From Methanobrevibacter sp. (lineage in GTDB: Archaea > Methanobacteriota > Methanobacteria > Methanobacteriales > Methanobacteriaceae): DNA of 47,448 nt. The notes under the pieces were generated by a model. It did no database searches. It was not told the origin of the DNA and saw only the letters and a list, made by a program, of their open reading frames with translations. The position numbers were made by a program, and so were the translations under genes. Positions 1 to 8,366 of the stretch are shown here, piece after piece (within the stretch, counting starts at the first letter, position 1; each line of letters begins with the position of its first letter). Where the stretch lies: NCBI GenBank assembly GCA_017407115.1, contig JAFQXD010000063.1:1-47448 (forward strand). Reading direction: 5' to 3'.

Positions 1-1
1 A

Positions 2-133
2 TTAAACAGATATACGCTCAATTCAATGTCAAAATACACTGCAATTGTTGTACTATTGGCAGGCATAATCACATACTTAAGAATTAACTCAAAAACAGAT
101 TTTCAGAAGTTCTCAGAAGGCAAATTTTACTAG
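2..133 (+). CDS. Partial C-terminal ORF with a membrane helix, unidentified
   Basis: An open frame enters from the left edge and stops with TAG at 131-133. The visible 43 residues hold one hydrophobic segment (around YTAIVVLLAGIITYL) followed by a short polar tail. It may be the end of an upstream membrane protein, or a 35-residue ORF starting at the ATG at 26. The two competing frames stop early or lack a protein-like composition. I do not recognise a family, and the coding assignment is tentative. Confidence 0.3.
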   Translation, partial: LNRYTLNSMSKYTAIVVLLAGIITYLRINSKTDFQKFSEGKFY

Positions 134-220
134 ACCCCTAATCTTTTTATATTAATAATAACAAAAATAATTGCATACTTATTTTATGATAATTTTTTTA
201 TTGATTAATGGTGAGAATAG

Positions 221-1804
221 ATGACACATTGGATAGAAAACATAGCTAATGAATTAAGTAAAATGGATGTAGAAGAACATATCATCGCAAGTGGAACCTC
301 AATTTCCGGTTCAATACACATTGGAAACTCTTGCGACATTTTTGTAGCTAACGGAATTGGAAAGAAATTAAGAGAAAAAGGAAAAAAAGCTAAAACCATA
401 TGGATTGCAGATGACCACGATCCTTTAAGAAAAGTTCCATATCCTTTACCTGAATCTTATGACAAATACCTAGGAATGCCATATTCAATGATTCCATGTC
501 CTGACGGATGCTGTGCTAACTTCGTAGAACACTTCGAAAAACCTTTGCTTTCTGTGATGGACGATTATGGAATTGAAATGGAAACCAAATCCGGTTTTGA
601 AATGTACAAATCCGGAGTCTATAACGATTACATCAGAACTTCACTTGAAAAAGTTGAAGAAATCAAAGAAATATTCAACCAGTACAGAAGAGAGCCATTG
701 GCTGACGATTGGCTTCCTTACAACCCTATCTGTGACGAATGTGGCAGAGTAAATACCACTCAGGCTTATGATTATGACGGAGACATCATCAAATACAGAT
801 GTGAATGCGGCCACGAGGGTGAAATGGACATAAAATCCGGAAACGGTAAACTCACCTGGAGAGTGGAATGGGCAGCAAGATGGAAAATATTCGGAACCAC
901 CTGCGAACCGTTTGGAAAAGACCATGCGGCAAGTGGAGGATCATACGATGTAAGTAGCGTAATATCCGAAAAAATCTTTGACTATCCTGCACCATACCCA
1001 GTACCATACGAATGGATTACCCTCGACGGTGAAGCAATGAGTAAATCCCATGGAGTATTCTTTGCACCTGAAGAATGGTTGAAAATCGGGCCTGCTGAAA
1101 GTCTCCACTATTACCTGTTTAGATCAAAACCTATGAAAGCAAAAGATTTCTCACCAAAAATGCCTTTCTTAGACTTTATTGATCAATTTGACACTGTAGA
1201 AAAAGTATTTTATGATGAAGTGGAAGCACCATCTGAAAAAGAAGCAAGAAAATTCAAGGAAATCTATGAAATAGTCCAAATCAATGAAGGAAGTCCACTA
1301 CCATTCAGACCTCCGTTCAGATTCCTGGTCAACGCTTACCAAATTGCAGGTGACGATTTAGAAAAAATCTTTGAAATTCTTAAGAAAAACTCACAATTGA
1401 CCAAAAGCTTTAAAGACAAAGAATTTGGTGATTTGACAGAAACCGAATTGGCCCAATACAGGGAAAGAGTCGACAATGTAATTTACTGGCTGGATACTTA
1501 TGCACCTAAATTCGTAAAATTCCAAGTGCAAACCAAAAAAGTGCCAAAATTACCGTTGACTGATGAACAAACCAAATTCCTAAATGATTTGGCTGATTTG
1601 ATGGAAAATAATGAGTTTGCAGATGCTACAGCATTGCACGATGCAATGTATGAAATCCTAGAAGCTCAAGAATTAAAACCACAAAAAGGATTCCAAGCTA
1701 TTTACAAAATGATTCTCGGTCAAAAACAAGGCCCAAGAGCAGCATCATTCTTGTTAAGCTTAGATAAAGACTTTGTTGTAAAAAGATTAAGGCAGGAAGC
1801 TTAA
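221..1804 (+). CDS. lysS: Lysyl-tRNA synthetase, class I
   Basis: This 527-residue enzyme charges tRNA-Lys with lysine in the cytoplasm. It is the class I (Rossmann-fold) LysRS typical of most euryarchaea, unrelated in fold to the class II bacterial enzyme. The nucleotide-binding signature HIGN is at residues 33-36 and the KMSKS-like loop AMSKS at about 272-276. A Cys-rich zinc-binding insertion (CDECG, then CECG) lies near residues 170-200. Length is normal for the family. The ATG at 221 follows a GGTGAGA ribosome site. The gene is monocistronic and followed by about 175 bp of AT-rich DNA. Confidence 0.95.
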   Translation: MTHWIENIANELSKMDVEEHIIASGTSISGSIHIGNSCDIFVANGIGKKLREKGKKAKTIWIADDHDPLRKVPYPLPESYDKYLGMPYSMIPCPDGCCANFVEHFEKPLLSVMDDYGIEMETKSGFEMYKSGVYNDYIRTSLEKVEEIKEIFNQYRREPLADDWLPYNPICDECGRVNTTQAYDYDGDIIKYRCECGHEGEMDIKSGNGKLTWRVEWAARWKIFGTTCEPFGKDHAASGGSYDVSSVISEKIFDYPAPYPVPYEWITLDGEAMSKSHGVFFAPEEWLKIGPAESLHYYLFRSKPMKAKDFSPKMPFLDFIDQFDTVEKVFYDEVEAPSEKEARKFKEIYEIVQINEGSPLPFRPPFRFLVNAYQIAGDDLEKIFEILKKNSQLTKSFKDKEFGDLTETELAQYRERVDNVIYWLDTYAPKFVKFQVQTKKVPKLPLTDEQTKFLNDLADLMENNEFADATALHDAMYEILEAQELKPQKGFQAIYKMILGQKQGPRAASFLLSLDKDFVVKRLRQEA

Positions 1805-1980
1805 TCTTTTAAATTCTTCTTTTTTTACTTATTCACAAAAATATAATACAAAAACTTTTTTAAACACTTAAAATTGTCATTTCATTCAAATATATTAAAG
1901 CAAGTTTATAATTGATTAAAAATATAACAATAATTATATTCAAATAAAGATAATAATCTTACCCCAATTGCATTCTAAAG

Positions 1981-2679
1981 GTGGTGACTCAATTTAAGAA
2001 TAGAAGTATCCTAATTCTATTTCTTGCAATTGTTTTTGTCTTATCCACGACTGCTGTCACTGCACAGGAAGTTGATGGAAACCAGACTGACAGTTTAGAA
2101 ATAGAAGTCCCCGCAGAAGATAATACTCAAGAAGTGTTATCGGCCCCTTCTTCAACATCACAAAACTCAGACTCCAACAATCAGAATTCAACTAGTGCAT
2201 TTCTGGTATTGGACAACGACGCCGATGAAGAAAATGTCAATATTGGAGATTATGTTACATGGATTTTAGGAGCTCAAAACTTCGGTCCAGACGTGGCAAA
2301 AAACGTTAAAATATATGATAAATTACCAGAAGGTATGAAATATATCAAACATACGGCTACAAAGGGGACATTCAATCCAAAAACAGGCATTTGGAATATA
2401 GGTGATTTAACCGTTGAAGAAGGTGTTGTAACATTGTCAATTGTTACACAAGCACTGACTGCAGGTGAAAAAATAAACGAAGCATACATCACTAGTGATA
2501 CAAACAATACCAACAATATAACTTTCGAAGAAGAAGAAATTGATGTGGAATCTAGTGAAAATTCAGGAGTAACTGGATTTGTATATCATGCATCAGCAGG
2601 AATGTATGAAAGTGGGAACCCAGTATTTTTGATTTTGATTGCAATATTAACAATGGCAGTTCCAATTATTAAAAGATGA
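1981..2679 (+). CDS. Secreted, membrane-anchored DUF11-domain protein
   Basis: The 232-residue product has an N-terminal signal sequence (basic start, then hydrophobic residues about 9-28 ending near VTAQ), a low-complexity Ser/Asn/Gln linker (about 35-72), one DUF11-type beta-sandwich (about 73-165, including GDYVTWILGAQNFGPDVAKNV split across its strands) and a C-terminal hydrophobic helix (about 211-229). DUF11 repeats are common in the adhesin-like surface proteins of Methanobrevibacter and Methanosphaera; this is a minimal single-domain version. It is probably exported and anchored at the cell surface. The start is a GTG immediately next to an AAAGGTGG sequence and is uncertain. The function is inferred from architecture only. 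Confidence 0.75.
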   Translation: MVTQFKNRSILILFLAIVFVLSTTAVTAQEVDGNQTDSLEIEVPAEDNTQEVLSAPSSTSQNSDSNNQNSTSAFLVLDNDADEENVNIGDYVTWILGAQNFGPDVAKNVKIYDKLPEGMKYIKHTATKGTFNPKTGIWNIGDLTVEEGVVTLSIVTQALTAGEKINEAYITSDTNNTNNITFEEEEIDVESSENSGVTGFVYHASAGMYESGNPVFLILIAILTMAVPIIKR

Positions 2680-2687
2680 TTGGAACT
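2658..2687 (+). terminator. Hairpin spanning the DUF11 gene stop codon, with T-tract
   Basis: Arms AGTTCCAAT (2658-2666) and ATTGGAACT (2679-2687) are perfectly complementary over 9 bp around a 12-nt loop holding most of the TGA stop. A T-rich stretch (TTCTTTTTTT) follows at about 2692-2701. The convergent acetyltransferase gene ends at 2699, so the element probably limits read-through into it. Confidence 0.6.
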
Positions 2688-2698
2688 TCAATTCTTTT

Positions 2699-3088
2699 TT
2701 AAACCAAGCTTTTGAACTCTTTTTTAAGCAGAACTTCATCGTCACTTTCAACAAAGTGATAATCCAATTTTTCGAATATCTCAATCAGGATATCATCCCT
2801 ACTTTCAAAACTGACAACAACACCTTTAAACTCATAATCCATGGCTATTTTTTCAAGCTGCCTAATCAGTTTATATGCTATTTTTTCCCTATTATCATAA
2901 GAATTCAAAAATAAGGTTGTAATCTCTGCCGAATCCGCATCATATACTTTAAAACTACTGCACCCAACAGTTTTACCGAAATTCATTAAAAGTAAAACTA
3001 CTTGAGGCTCATTTACAGCACATCCAAAAGATGCACAGAATTCAATGAATCTTTCATCCCTCTCATCAGTCACTACAATTTCCATCAT
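2699..3088 (-). CDS. GNAT-like acetyltransferase, small
   Basis: This 129-residue protein has the strand-helix order of a compact GNAT fold: central strands (about 46-62), the segment NSYDNREKIAYKLIRQLEK where the acetyl-CoA loop and helix normally sit, a strand (FKGVVVSF) and the closing IFEKLDYHFVE motif. The usual Q/RxxGxG/A pyrophosphate loop is poorly conserved, so catalytic activity is uncertain. Its start overlaps the stop of the deaminase gene by 4 bp (ATGA type), so the two are translationally coupled. The substrate is unknown. Confidence 0.55.
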   Translation of the reverse strand: MMEIVVTDERDERFIEFCASFGCAVNEPQVVLLLMNFGKTVGCSSFKVYDADSAEITTLFLNSYDNREKIAYKLIRQLEKIAMDYEFKGVVVSFESRDDILIEIFEKLDYHFVESDDEVLLKKEFKSLV

Positions 3089-3555
3089 TTAACCTCAGTA
3101 GTATTTCCAACCTTAGCAAGTTCCTCGTCCCAAATCCCGCAATCGTTGCAAGTAAATTTCAAAAATAAATCTCTGCATTTCAAGTCATTTAAAACTACCA
3201 CTTCAACATCATTGCATTCAAGTAAATTTTCAGCCCCCATCAGCGTAGTATTTTCTCCTATTACGACTTTTGGTATATTGTAGAGGATTACTGCACCCGA
3301 ACACATAGGACAGGGAGATAAGGTTGTATATAATGTACATTTAATATAATCTTCATAATTAAGACGACCTGCATTTTCAATTGCATCCATTTCAGCATGC
3401 AAAATAACAGAATCGTTTTGAATAAGTCTATTATGACCCCTAGATATAATTTCGCCGTCTTTAACAAGGACAGCGCCAATTGGAATTCCACCTTCTTCTA
3501 AAGATTTTTCCGCTTCTTTAATGGCTTCGCCCATAAAATAGTTATCTTGTGTCAT
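3085..3555 (-). CDS. Nucleoside/base deaminase (cytidine deaminase-like fold)
   Basis: The 156-residue zinc deaminase carries both signature motifs: HAEMDAI (zinc His plus catalytic Glu) at about residues 54-60 and SPCPMC (two zinc cysteines) at about 81-86. The family includes guanine deaminase, cytosine deaminase and the tRNA adenosine deaminase TadA; sequence alone does not separate these, and classic TadA is not expected in most archaea, so a free base or nucleoside is the likelier substrate. It is first in a two-gene operon with the GNAT-like gene. A run of nine or more T residues on its coding strand, just before the start, belongs to the preceding terminator. Confidence 0.8.
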   Translation of the reverse strand: MTQDNYFMGEAIKEAEKSLEEGGIPIGAVLVKDGEIISRGHNRLIQNDSVILHAEMDAIENAGRLNYEDYIKCTLYTTLSPCPMCSGAVILYNIPKVVIGENTTLMGAENLLECNDVEVVVLNDLKCRDLFLKFTCNDCGIWDEELAKVGNTTEVK

Positions 3556-3576
3556 TTTAAAAAAAAAGAATAAATT

Positions 3577-3594
3577 AGATGAAATTAATCATCT
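3577..3594 (-). terminator. Hairpin over the stop of the coiled-coil gene, T-tract
   Basis: On the minus strand the inverted repeat AGATGA-N6-TCATCT includes the TGA stop of the coiled-coil gene and is followed after about 10 nt by TTCTTTTTTTTT, just before the deaminase start. It looks like an intrinsic-type 3' end separating the two genes. Confidence 0.5.
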
Positions 3595-4626
3595 TAATCT
3601 ATTGAATAATCCTTTATTGGATTGTTTTTCTAATTCCTCTTCAAGTTTTCTGATTGTATTGTGCAAATCAGCAATTTCCTTTTTAGATTCATTAGATAAT
3701 TTATCATAGCTGCTTTCTTTAAGTTTGAGTTGAGTTTTAAGAGAAGAGATTTCCTCTTTGTATCCGTCAATTTCCTTTTTGGTTTGACTGTCAACTTCAT
3801 CCTTATAGTTGCCCAGTTCGATGAGTTCAGCTCTTAACATGTCAACTTCATTGGAAAGGTCAACGTTTTCTTTCCTAGATGAAGCTAATTTTTCTTTTAA
3901 TTCCTCAATTTCATTAGTTAATTGCTTATTTTCATCTTTAATATCATCAACATTGATTGCAGCTAATTTTTCTTTGTAAGATTGAATTTTAGCTTCAAGT
4001 TCTTCTTTAATTGTATTAACTTCAGATTCTAATTTATCAGCCCTTACTTTATTTACAGCGCCTTCTGCACCAAGCTTTCCAATTTTATTACTCAAATCTG
4101 CATTAATATCTAATTGATCGAAATATTTCCTGGTACTTTTTTCCAATGCATCGGTCAATTCCTTTTTGAGTTTGTTTAACTCTGCATTTTCCTTTTTAAG
4201 TTTAGGAATTATTTTATTAGTTAAATAATTAAGTTCACTTGATTGGTTAGATAATTTTTCATCTTTTTCTTTCAATTTGATTTTCAAATCATCTAATTTG
4301 GAATTTTCTTTATCAGATTTTTCCTTAGCCGGTTTTTCTTCAGCAACTTCCTCAACAACCTCTTCAACAACAGGCTCCTCAGCAACTTCCTCAACAACCT
4401 CTTCAACAACAGGCTCCTCAGCAACTTCCTCAACAACCTCTTCAACAACAGGCTCCTCAGGAACCTCCTCAACAACCTCTTCGACTTTAGGTTCTACAGG
4501 AGTTTCTTCAACTACAGGTTCTTCAACTGCAGGTTCTGCAGCTTCTGCTTTTCTATTTTTAATTTTATCTAAATCTAATTTTACTTTTTGCCCATACATG
4601 GCATTAATTGGTTTATCGTTTGACAT
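3589..4626 (-). CDS. Acidic coiled-coil protein with VEE-rich repeats
   Basis: The 345-residue protein starts with a short conserved-looking lead (MSNDKPINAMYGQKVKLDL), then has a low-complexity Pro/Glu/Val region (about 30-105) with near-identical 13-residue repeats built on EEVVEEVAEEPVV, then a long heptad-patterned Lys/Glu/Leu coiled coil to about residue 335, ending in KGLFNRLR. No signal peptide or membrane segment is present, so it is cytoplasmic, perhaps structural or scaffolding. I chose the ATG at 4626 because GGTGAT lies 4 nt upstream; a GTG at 4638 is part of that ribosome site. I do not recognise a named family. Confidence 0.7.
   Translation of the reverse strand: MSNDKPINAMYGQKVKLDLDKIKNRKAEAAEPAVEEPVVEETPVEPKVEEVVEEVPEEPVVEEVVEEVAEEPVVEEVVEEVAEEPVVEEVVEEVAEEKPAKEKSDKENSKLDDLKIKLKEKDEKLSNQSSELNYLTNKIIPKLKKENAELNKLKKELTDALEKSTRKYFDQLDINADLSNKIGKLGAEGAVNKVRADKLESEVNTIKEELEAKIQSYKEKLAAINVDDIKDENKQLTNEIEELKEKLASSRKENVDLSNEVDMLRAELIELGNYKDEVDSQTKKEIDGYKEEISSLKTQLKLKESSYDKLSNESKKEIADLHNTIRKLEEELEKQSNKGLFNRLR
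4342..4497 (-). repeat. 39-bp coding minisatellite, three perfect copies plus one diverged
   Basis: Copies at 4342-4380, 4381-4419 and 4420-4458 are identical at the nucleotide level, including synonymous positions. A diverged fourth unit covers 4459-4497. Each encodes 13 residues of the VEE-rich region. Perfect identity suggests recent slippage expansion and length variation between strains. Confidence 0.9.
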
Positions 4627-4808
4627 TATAATCACCAAAATAGCAATAATAATTAAAAATTCAACAACCTAGTACAGTGTATAAAAGTTATAGTCGACAA
4701 CATATTTAACTATTTTTGATAGTGAACTTTCACACTTGCAAATATTATTAATATCATGAAAACAAATACTAATATACTGAATTAATTTTGTAACTTGGTG
4801 GAGATACC

Positions 4809-7800
4809 ATGGATTATTTTGATAGATTAGAAGCAGAAACCCATCACCTATACGAAATAGCTAATAAGGCAAGAGCTAAAGGATTTGATGTTGAAACAGA
4901 AACTGAAGTGCCTCTTGCAAAGGATTTAGCTGAAAGAGTAGAAGGGCTTGTAGGGCCTGAAGGTGTAGCACGACGTATTAAGGAATTGGAACAGGATATA
5001 ACAAGAGAAGAGGTTGCTTTTGAAATTGCTGCAGAAATCGCATCAGGCAAATTTGAACTTACAGGTGAGAAGGCCGAATGGGGCGAAGAGCAAAGATGCG
5101 ACCAAGGTTTAAGAACAGCACTTGCAATTTTGACTGAAGGAGTAGTAGCGGCTCCCCTTGAAGGAATTTCCGATGTCAAAATCAAGGACAACTTTGACGG
5201 AACAAAGTACATTGGAGTTTATTTTGCAGGACCTATCAGAAGTGCTGGAGGTACTGCAGCCGCATTAGCTGTGCTTTTAGGAGATAAGATCAGACAGGCA
5301 ATAGGCATTGATGCTTTCAAACCTATCGACGATGAAATCGAAAGATATGTGGAAGAAGTGGAATTATACGAATCCGAAGTTACAAATTTACAATACTCAC
5401 CAACACCAGAAGAAGTGAGATTTGCTGCAACACATATCCCAGTAGAAGTATCTGGAGAACAGACCGACCAGGTTGAAGTTTCACACAGGGATTTGCAGCG
5501 CGTTGAAACAAACAACATTCGTGGCGGAGCATTGCTTGCGATGGTTGAAGGAGTAATCCAAAAATCCAAAAAGATTCATAAAATCTCTAAAAAATTAGGT
5601 CTTGACTGGGAATGGCTTACTGAATATTCAAAACCTAAAAAAGATGATTCCCAGGGAGATGACGGAGGAGATTCAGACATTGTAAGTGAACCAAAATATA
5701 TTCAGGATATCATTGGAGGAAGACCTATTTTAGGATACCCTTCTGAGAAAGGAGCTTTCAGATTAAGATATGGAAGGTCCAGAAATACCGGCCTTGCGAC
5801 TATGGGAGTTCACCCTGCAACAATGGCGCTGCTTGAATTTTTAGCTGTCGGAACCCAGCTTAAAATCGAATATCCTGGAAAGGGAAATTGTGTTGTGCCT
5901 GTTGATTCAATTGAAGGACCAATCGTTAAGCTTAAAAATGGAGATGTGATTGCACTCAACAGCGTTAAAAAAGCACGTGAAGTTAAAAAGGATGTTGTTG
6001 AGATATTGTTTTTGGGAGACATGCTTGTTGCATTCGGAGAATTTTTAAGAAACAACCAGCCTTTATTCCCATCAGGATGGGTTGAGGAATGGTGGATACA
6101 GCTGTTGACTGGCAGCGAAAAATTTGACAAGGACAACAACGATTTAGACTTATACAAACTCGAATATGAATATCTCTCTTCAATTGAAGCATTTAAATTA
6201 TCCAAAGAATATGACATTCCTCTGCATCCGAAATACACTTACTGCTATAATGACGTGACCATCGACGATTTAAACGGACTGATTGATTTGATTATAAAAT
6301 GCAAATCAACCTACAAACCTAATGAAGGAATACAGTTAGACTTATCATATCCTAAGAGAGTTCTGGAGGTCATTGGTGTTCCCCATACCGTTCGTGATGG
6401 AAAAATCATAATCGACAAGGATCATTCCTATGCTCTTTTGGTTACATTATCAAATAAATTGCCGGATAGGAAAACCACAATTGAGGCCGTCAATGCGGTT
6501 TCCCCTGTTGAAATTAAAAACAAGGCCCCTGCATACATCGGCACACGTGTAGGTAGACCTGAAAAATCCAAAGAAAGATTGATGAGGCCTGCACCGCATG
6601 GATTATTCCCTATTGGAAATTATGGAGGTTCAAGAAGGTTGATTGCTACAGCTGCCAAAAAGGGCAGCATCAAAATAGAACTGGCTAGAAGAAAATGTAC
6701 AAATCCTAAATGTGGAATAAGTTCCAACAATTCCCTTTGTCCTAAATGCGGAAGTCCAACAGAGATTATGCCTGCAGGTCAGAAGACCATTCAGCTTGCA
6801 TCAATGCTTAAAAAGGCATCCGACAATGTGAAAGTCAGAAGAGTGGATGAAGTGAAAGGTGTAATGGGTATGATTTCCGAGTCAAAATTGGCGGAACCTT
6901 TGGAAAAGGGAATACTTAGGGCAAAAAATGAAGTGTTTACCTTCAAAGATGGAACAATACGCCATGACTCCACAGATTTGCCACTGACCCATTTCGTTCC
7001 AAAAGAAATTGGAGTTACCGTTGAAAAACTTCTGGAAATGGGATATGAAAAGGACTGTTATGGAAATCCGATTGAAAATGAAGACCAAATCATAGAGCTT
7101 AGGGTCCAGGACATTGTAATTTCCAACAATTGTGGAGAATATTTGCTTAGAACTGCACAATTCATCGATGATGAACTTACAAGGTTCTATGATATGGAAC
7201 CGTTCTATAACGTTAAGGAAAAAAGCGATTTGATTGGACATCTGGTGGCAGGACTTGCACCTCACACATCTGCAGGAGTGCTTGGAAGAATAGTCGGATT
7301 TACAAAAGCGCTTGGATGTTATGCGCATCCGTATTTCCACTCTGCAAAACGTAGAAACTGTGACAGTGATGAAGATGCAGTGATGTTGCTTTTGGATGCT
7401 TTAATTAACTTTTCAAAATCATACTTACCTAATACCAGAGGAGGAAGTATGGATGCTCCTTTGGTTTTATCTTCAAGAATTGACCCTGAAGAGATAGATG
7501 ACGAATCTCACAACCTTGACATATTTGAAAGATTCCCTGTAGAATTTTATGAAAAAACCTACAGCCCGCTGAAGCCTGCTGAAGTTCTTGAATACATTGA
7601 CAATGTGGAAATGCATTTGGGAACTCCGGAGCAGTATGAGGGATTGATGTTTTCCCACCATACCTCAAATATCCATGCGGGACCTACAATATGTCTTTAC
7701 AAAACATTGCCATCCATGAGAGAAAAGGTTGAAGCGCAGATTGCCCTTGCCGAGAGCATCAGGGCTGTTGACCAGCGCGGAGTTGTTGAGAAAGTTTTAT

Positions 7801-8111
7801 CATCCCATTTCTTGCCTGACATCATGGGCAATTCAAGAGCATTCTCTAAACAGAAGGTAAGGTGCACCAAGTGCGGGTCAAAATACCGTAGAATTCCGCT
7901 TACTGGAAAATGTCAGAAATGCGGAGGCAACTTGATTCTTTCCGTTTCAAAAGGATCAGTTACAAAGTATCTTGAGATTTCACAGGAACTCATTGACAGA
8001 TACCCGATTTCCCCATACTTGAGGCAACGTTTAGAGATTCAGGAGTTTGGTATCAAGTCACTTTTCGAAAGTGACAAGTCCAAGCAGAGTTCACTGGACG
8101 TGTTCTTCTAG
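4809..8111 (+). CDS. polC: DNA polymerase II (family D) large subunit DP2
   Basis: This 1100-residue protein is the catalytic subunit of the euryarchaeal replicative polymerase PolD, which works with the DP1 exonuclease subunit (not in this window). The catalytic acidic motif NCDSDED is at about residues 850-856, with two zinc-binding Cys clusters at about 629-650 (CTNPKCG then CPKCG) and about 1019-1040 (CTKCG then CQKCGG). The C-terminus ends in a short basic/hydrophobic tail (SLDVFF) resembling a PCNA-binding PIP box. There is no intein; length matches intein-free homologues. A strong GGTGGAGAT ribosome site precedes the ATG. It appears monocistronic. Confidence 0.95.
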   Translation: MDYFDRLEAETHHLYEIANKARAKGFDVETETEVPLAKDLAERVEGLVGPEGVARRIKELEQDITREEVAFEIAAEIASGKFELTGEKAEWGEEQRCDQGLRTALAILTEGVVAAPLEGISDVKIKDNFDGTKYIGVYFAGPIRSAGGTAAALAVLLGDKIRQAIGIDAFKPIDDEIERYVEEVELYESEVTNLQYSPTPEEVRFAATHIPVEVSGEQTDQVEVSHRDLQRVETNNIRGGALLAMVEGVIQKSKKIHKISKKLGLDWEWLTEYSKPKKDDSQGDDGGDSDIVSEPKYIQDIIGGRPILGYPSEKGAFRLRYGRSRNTGLATMGVHPATMALLEFLAVGTQLKIEYPGKGNCVVPVDSIEGPIVKLKNGDVIALNSVKKAREVKKDVVEILFLGDMLVAFGEFLRNNQPLFPSGWVEEWWIQLLTGSEKFDKDNNDLDLYKLEYEYLSSIEAFKLSKEYDIPLHPKYTYCYNDVTIDDLNGLIDLIIKCKSTYKPNEGIQLDLSYPKRVLEVIGVPHTVRDGKIIIDKDHSYALLVTLSNKLPDRKTTIEAVNAVSPVEIKNKAPAYIGTRVGRPEKSKERLMRPAPHGLFPIGNYGGSRRLIATAAKKGSIKIELARRKCTNPKCGISSNNSLCPKCGSPTEIMPAGQKTIQLASMLKKASDNVKVRRVDEVKGVMGMISESKLAEPLEKGILRAKNEVFTFKDGTIRHDSTDLPLTHFVPKEIGVTVEKLLEMGYEKDCYGNPIENEDQIIELRVQDIVISNNCGEYLLRTAQFIDDELTRFYDMEPFYNVKEKSDLIGHLVAGLAPHTSAGVLGRIVGFTKALGCYAHPYFHSAKRRNCDSDEDAVMLLLDALINFSKSYLPNTRGGSMDAPLVLSSRIDPEEIDDESHNLDIFERFPVEFYEKTYSPLKPAEVLEYIDNVEMHLGTPEQYEGLMFSHHTSNIHAGPTICLYKTLPSMREKVEAQIALAESIRAVDQRGVVEKVLSSHFLPDIMGNSRAFSKQKVRCTKCGSKYRRIPLTGKCQKCGGNLILSVSKGSVTKYLEISQELIDRYPISPYLRQRLEIQEFGIKSLFESDKSKQSSLDVFF

Positions 8112-8117
8112 GACACG
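8099..8117 (+). terminator. Hairpin spanning the DP2 stop codon
   Basis: CGTGTTC (8099-8105) can pair with GGACACG (8111-8117), seven pairs including one G-U, around a 5-nt loop; the TAG stop at 8109-8111 lies in it. Only a weak T-rich tail follows, so termination efficiency is uncertain. Confidence 0.4.
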
Positions 8118-8187
8118 ATTACTTTTCAAATGCTCTCGGACATTTTGTTTTAAATATTAAATATATAGTAAATTTCAGAGTGCATGA

Positions 8188-8215
8188 ATAATGTTCGACT
8201 GAAGGCGAACATTAT
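8188..8215. promoter_or_regulatory. Inverted repeat 1 upstream of nrdD, TTCG-N8-CGAA (MsvR-type site)
   Basis: The perfect 10-bp arms ATAATGTTCG (8188-8197) and CGAACATTAT (8206-8215) flank an 8-nt centre. The core is TTCG-N8-CGAA, which fits the TTCG-N7-10-CGAA consensus reported for the methanogen redox regulator MsvR. A TATA-like ATTATATATA (8211-8220) overlaps its right arm, so a bound protein would compete with TBP/TFB. An MsvR-like gene is present at 34023-34793. Confidence 0.7.
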
Positions 8216-8247
8216 ATATAGGATGAAAATCTATTTATTAATATAAG

Positions 8248-8269
8248 TTGTTCGTATTAATACGAACAA
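8248..8269. promoter_or_regulatory. Perfect 22-bp palindrome upstream of nrdD, TTCG-N8-CGAA (MsvR-type site)
   Basis: TTGTTCGTATT followed directly by its reverse complement forms a perfect palindrome, whose core is again TTCG-N8-CGAA. Its centre is 57 bp from that of the first site and close to the start point expected from the TATA box at 8211-8220. This arrangement would suit repression or redox-dependent switching of nrdD. Confidence 0.75.
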
Positions 8270-8304
8270 TATTATACATGTGCCAACATAAAGTATAAGC
8301 ATGT

Positions 8305-8320
8305 GAGAGAATACTCTCTC
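8305..8320 (+). other. Small hairpin in the presumed nrdD leader
   Basis: GAGAGA (8305-8310) and TCTCTC (8315-8320) form a 6-bp stem with a 4-nt loop, about 46 nt before the nrdD ATG. If transcription starts near 8240-8250, the mRNA has a leader of over 100 nt, long for this organism. No known riboswitch was recognised. Confidence 0.35.
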
Positions 8321-8366
8321 GTCAATTTCATTTTTATAATAACGTAGGAAAAATGGTGTGAAAAAA

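Noticed and set aside
4277..4672. A 131-residue Ser/Thr-rich frame opposite the coiled-coil gene
   Set aside because: It is the antisense of the repeated Glu/Val codons, has no ribosome site and ends in unrelated sequence; the coiled-coil frame explains the codon pattern.
6882..7340. A 152-residue frame opposite the DP2 gene
   Set aside because: Antisense of a strongly conserved part of DP2; no promoter or ribosome site.
4809..8111. Possible intein in DP2
   Set aside because: The length is that of intein-free DP2 and no splicing-domain motif interrupts the conserved catalytic region.
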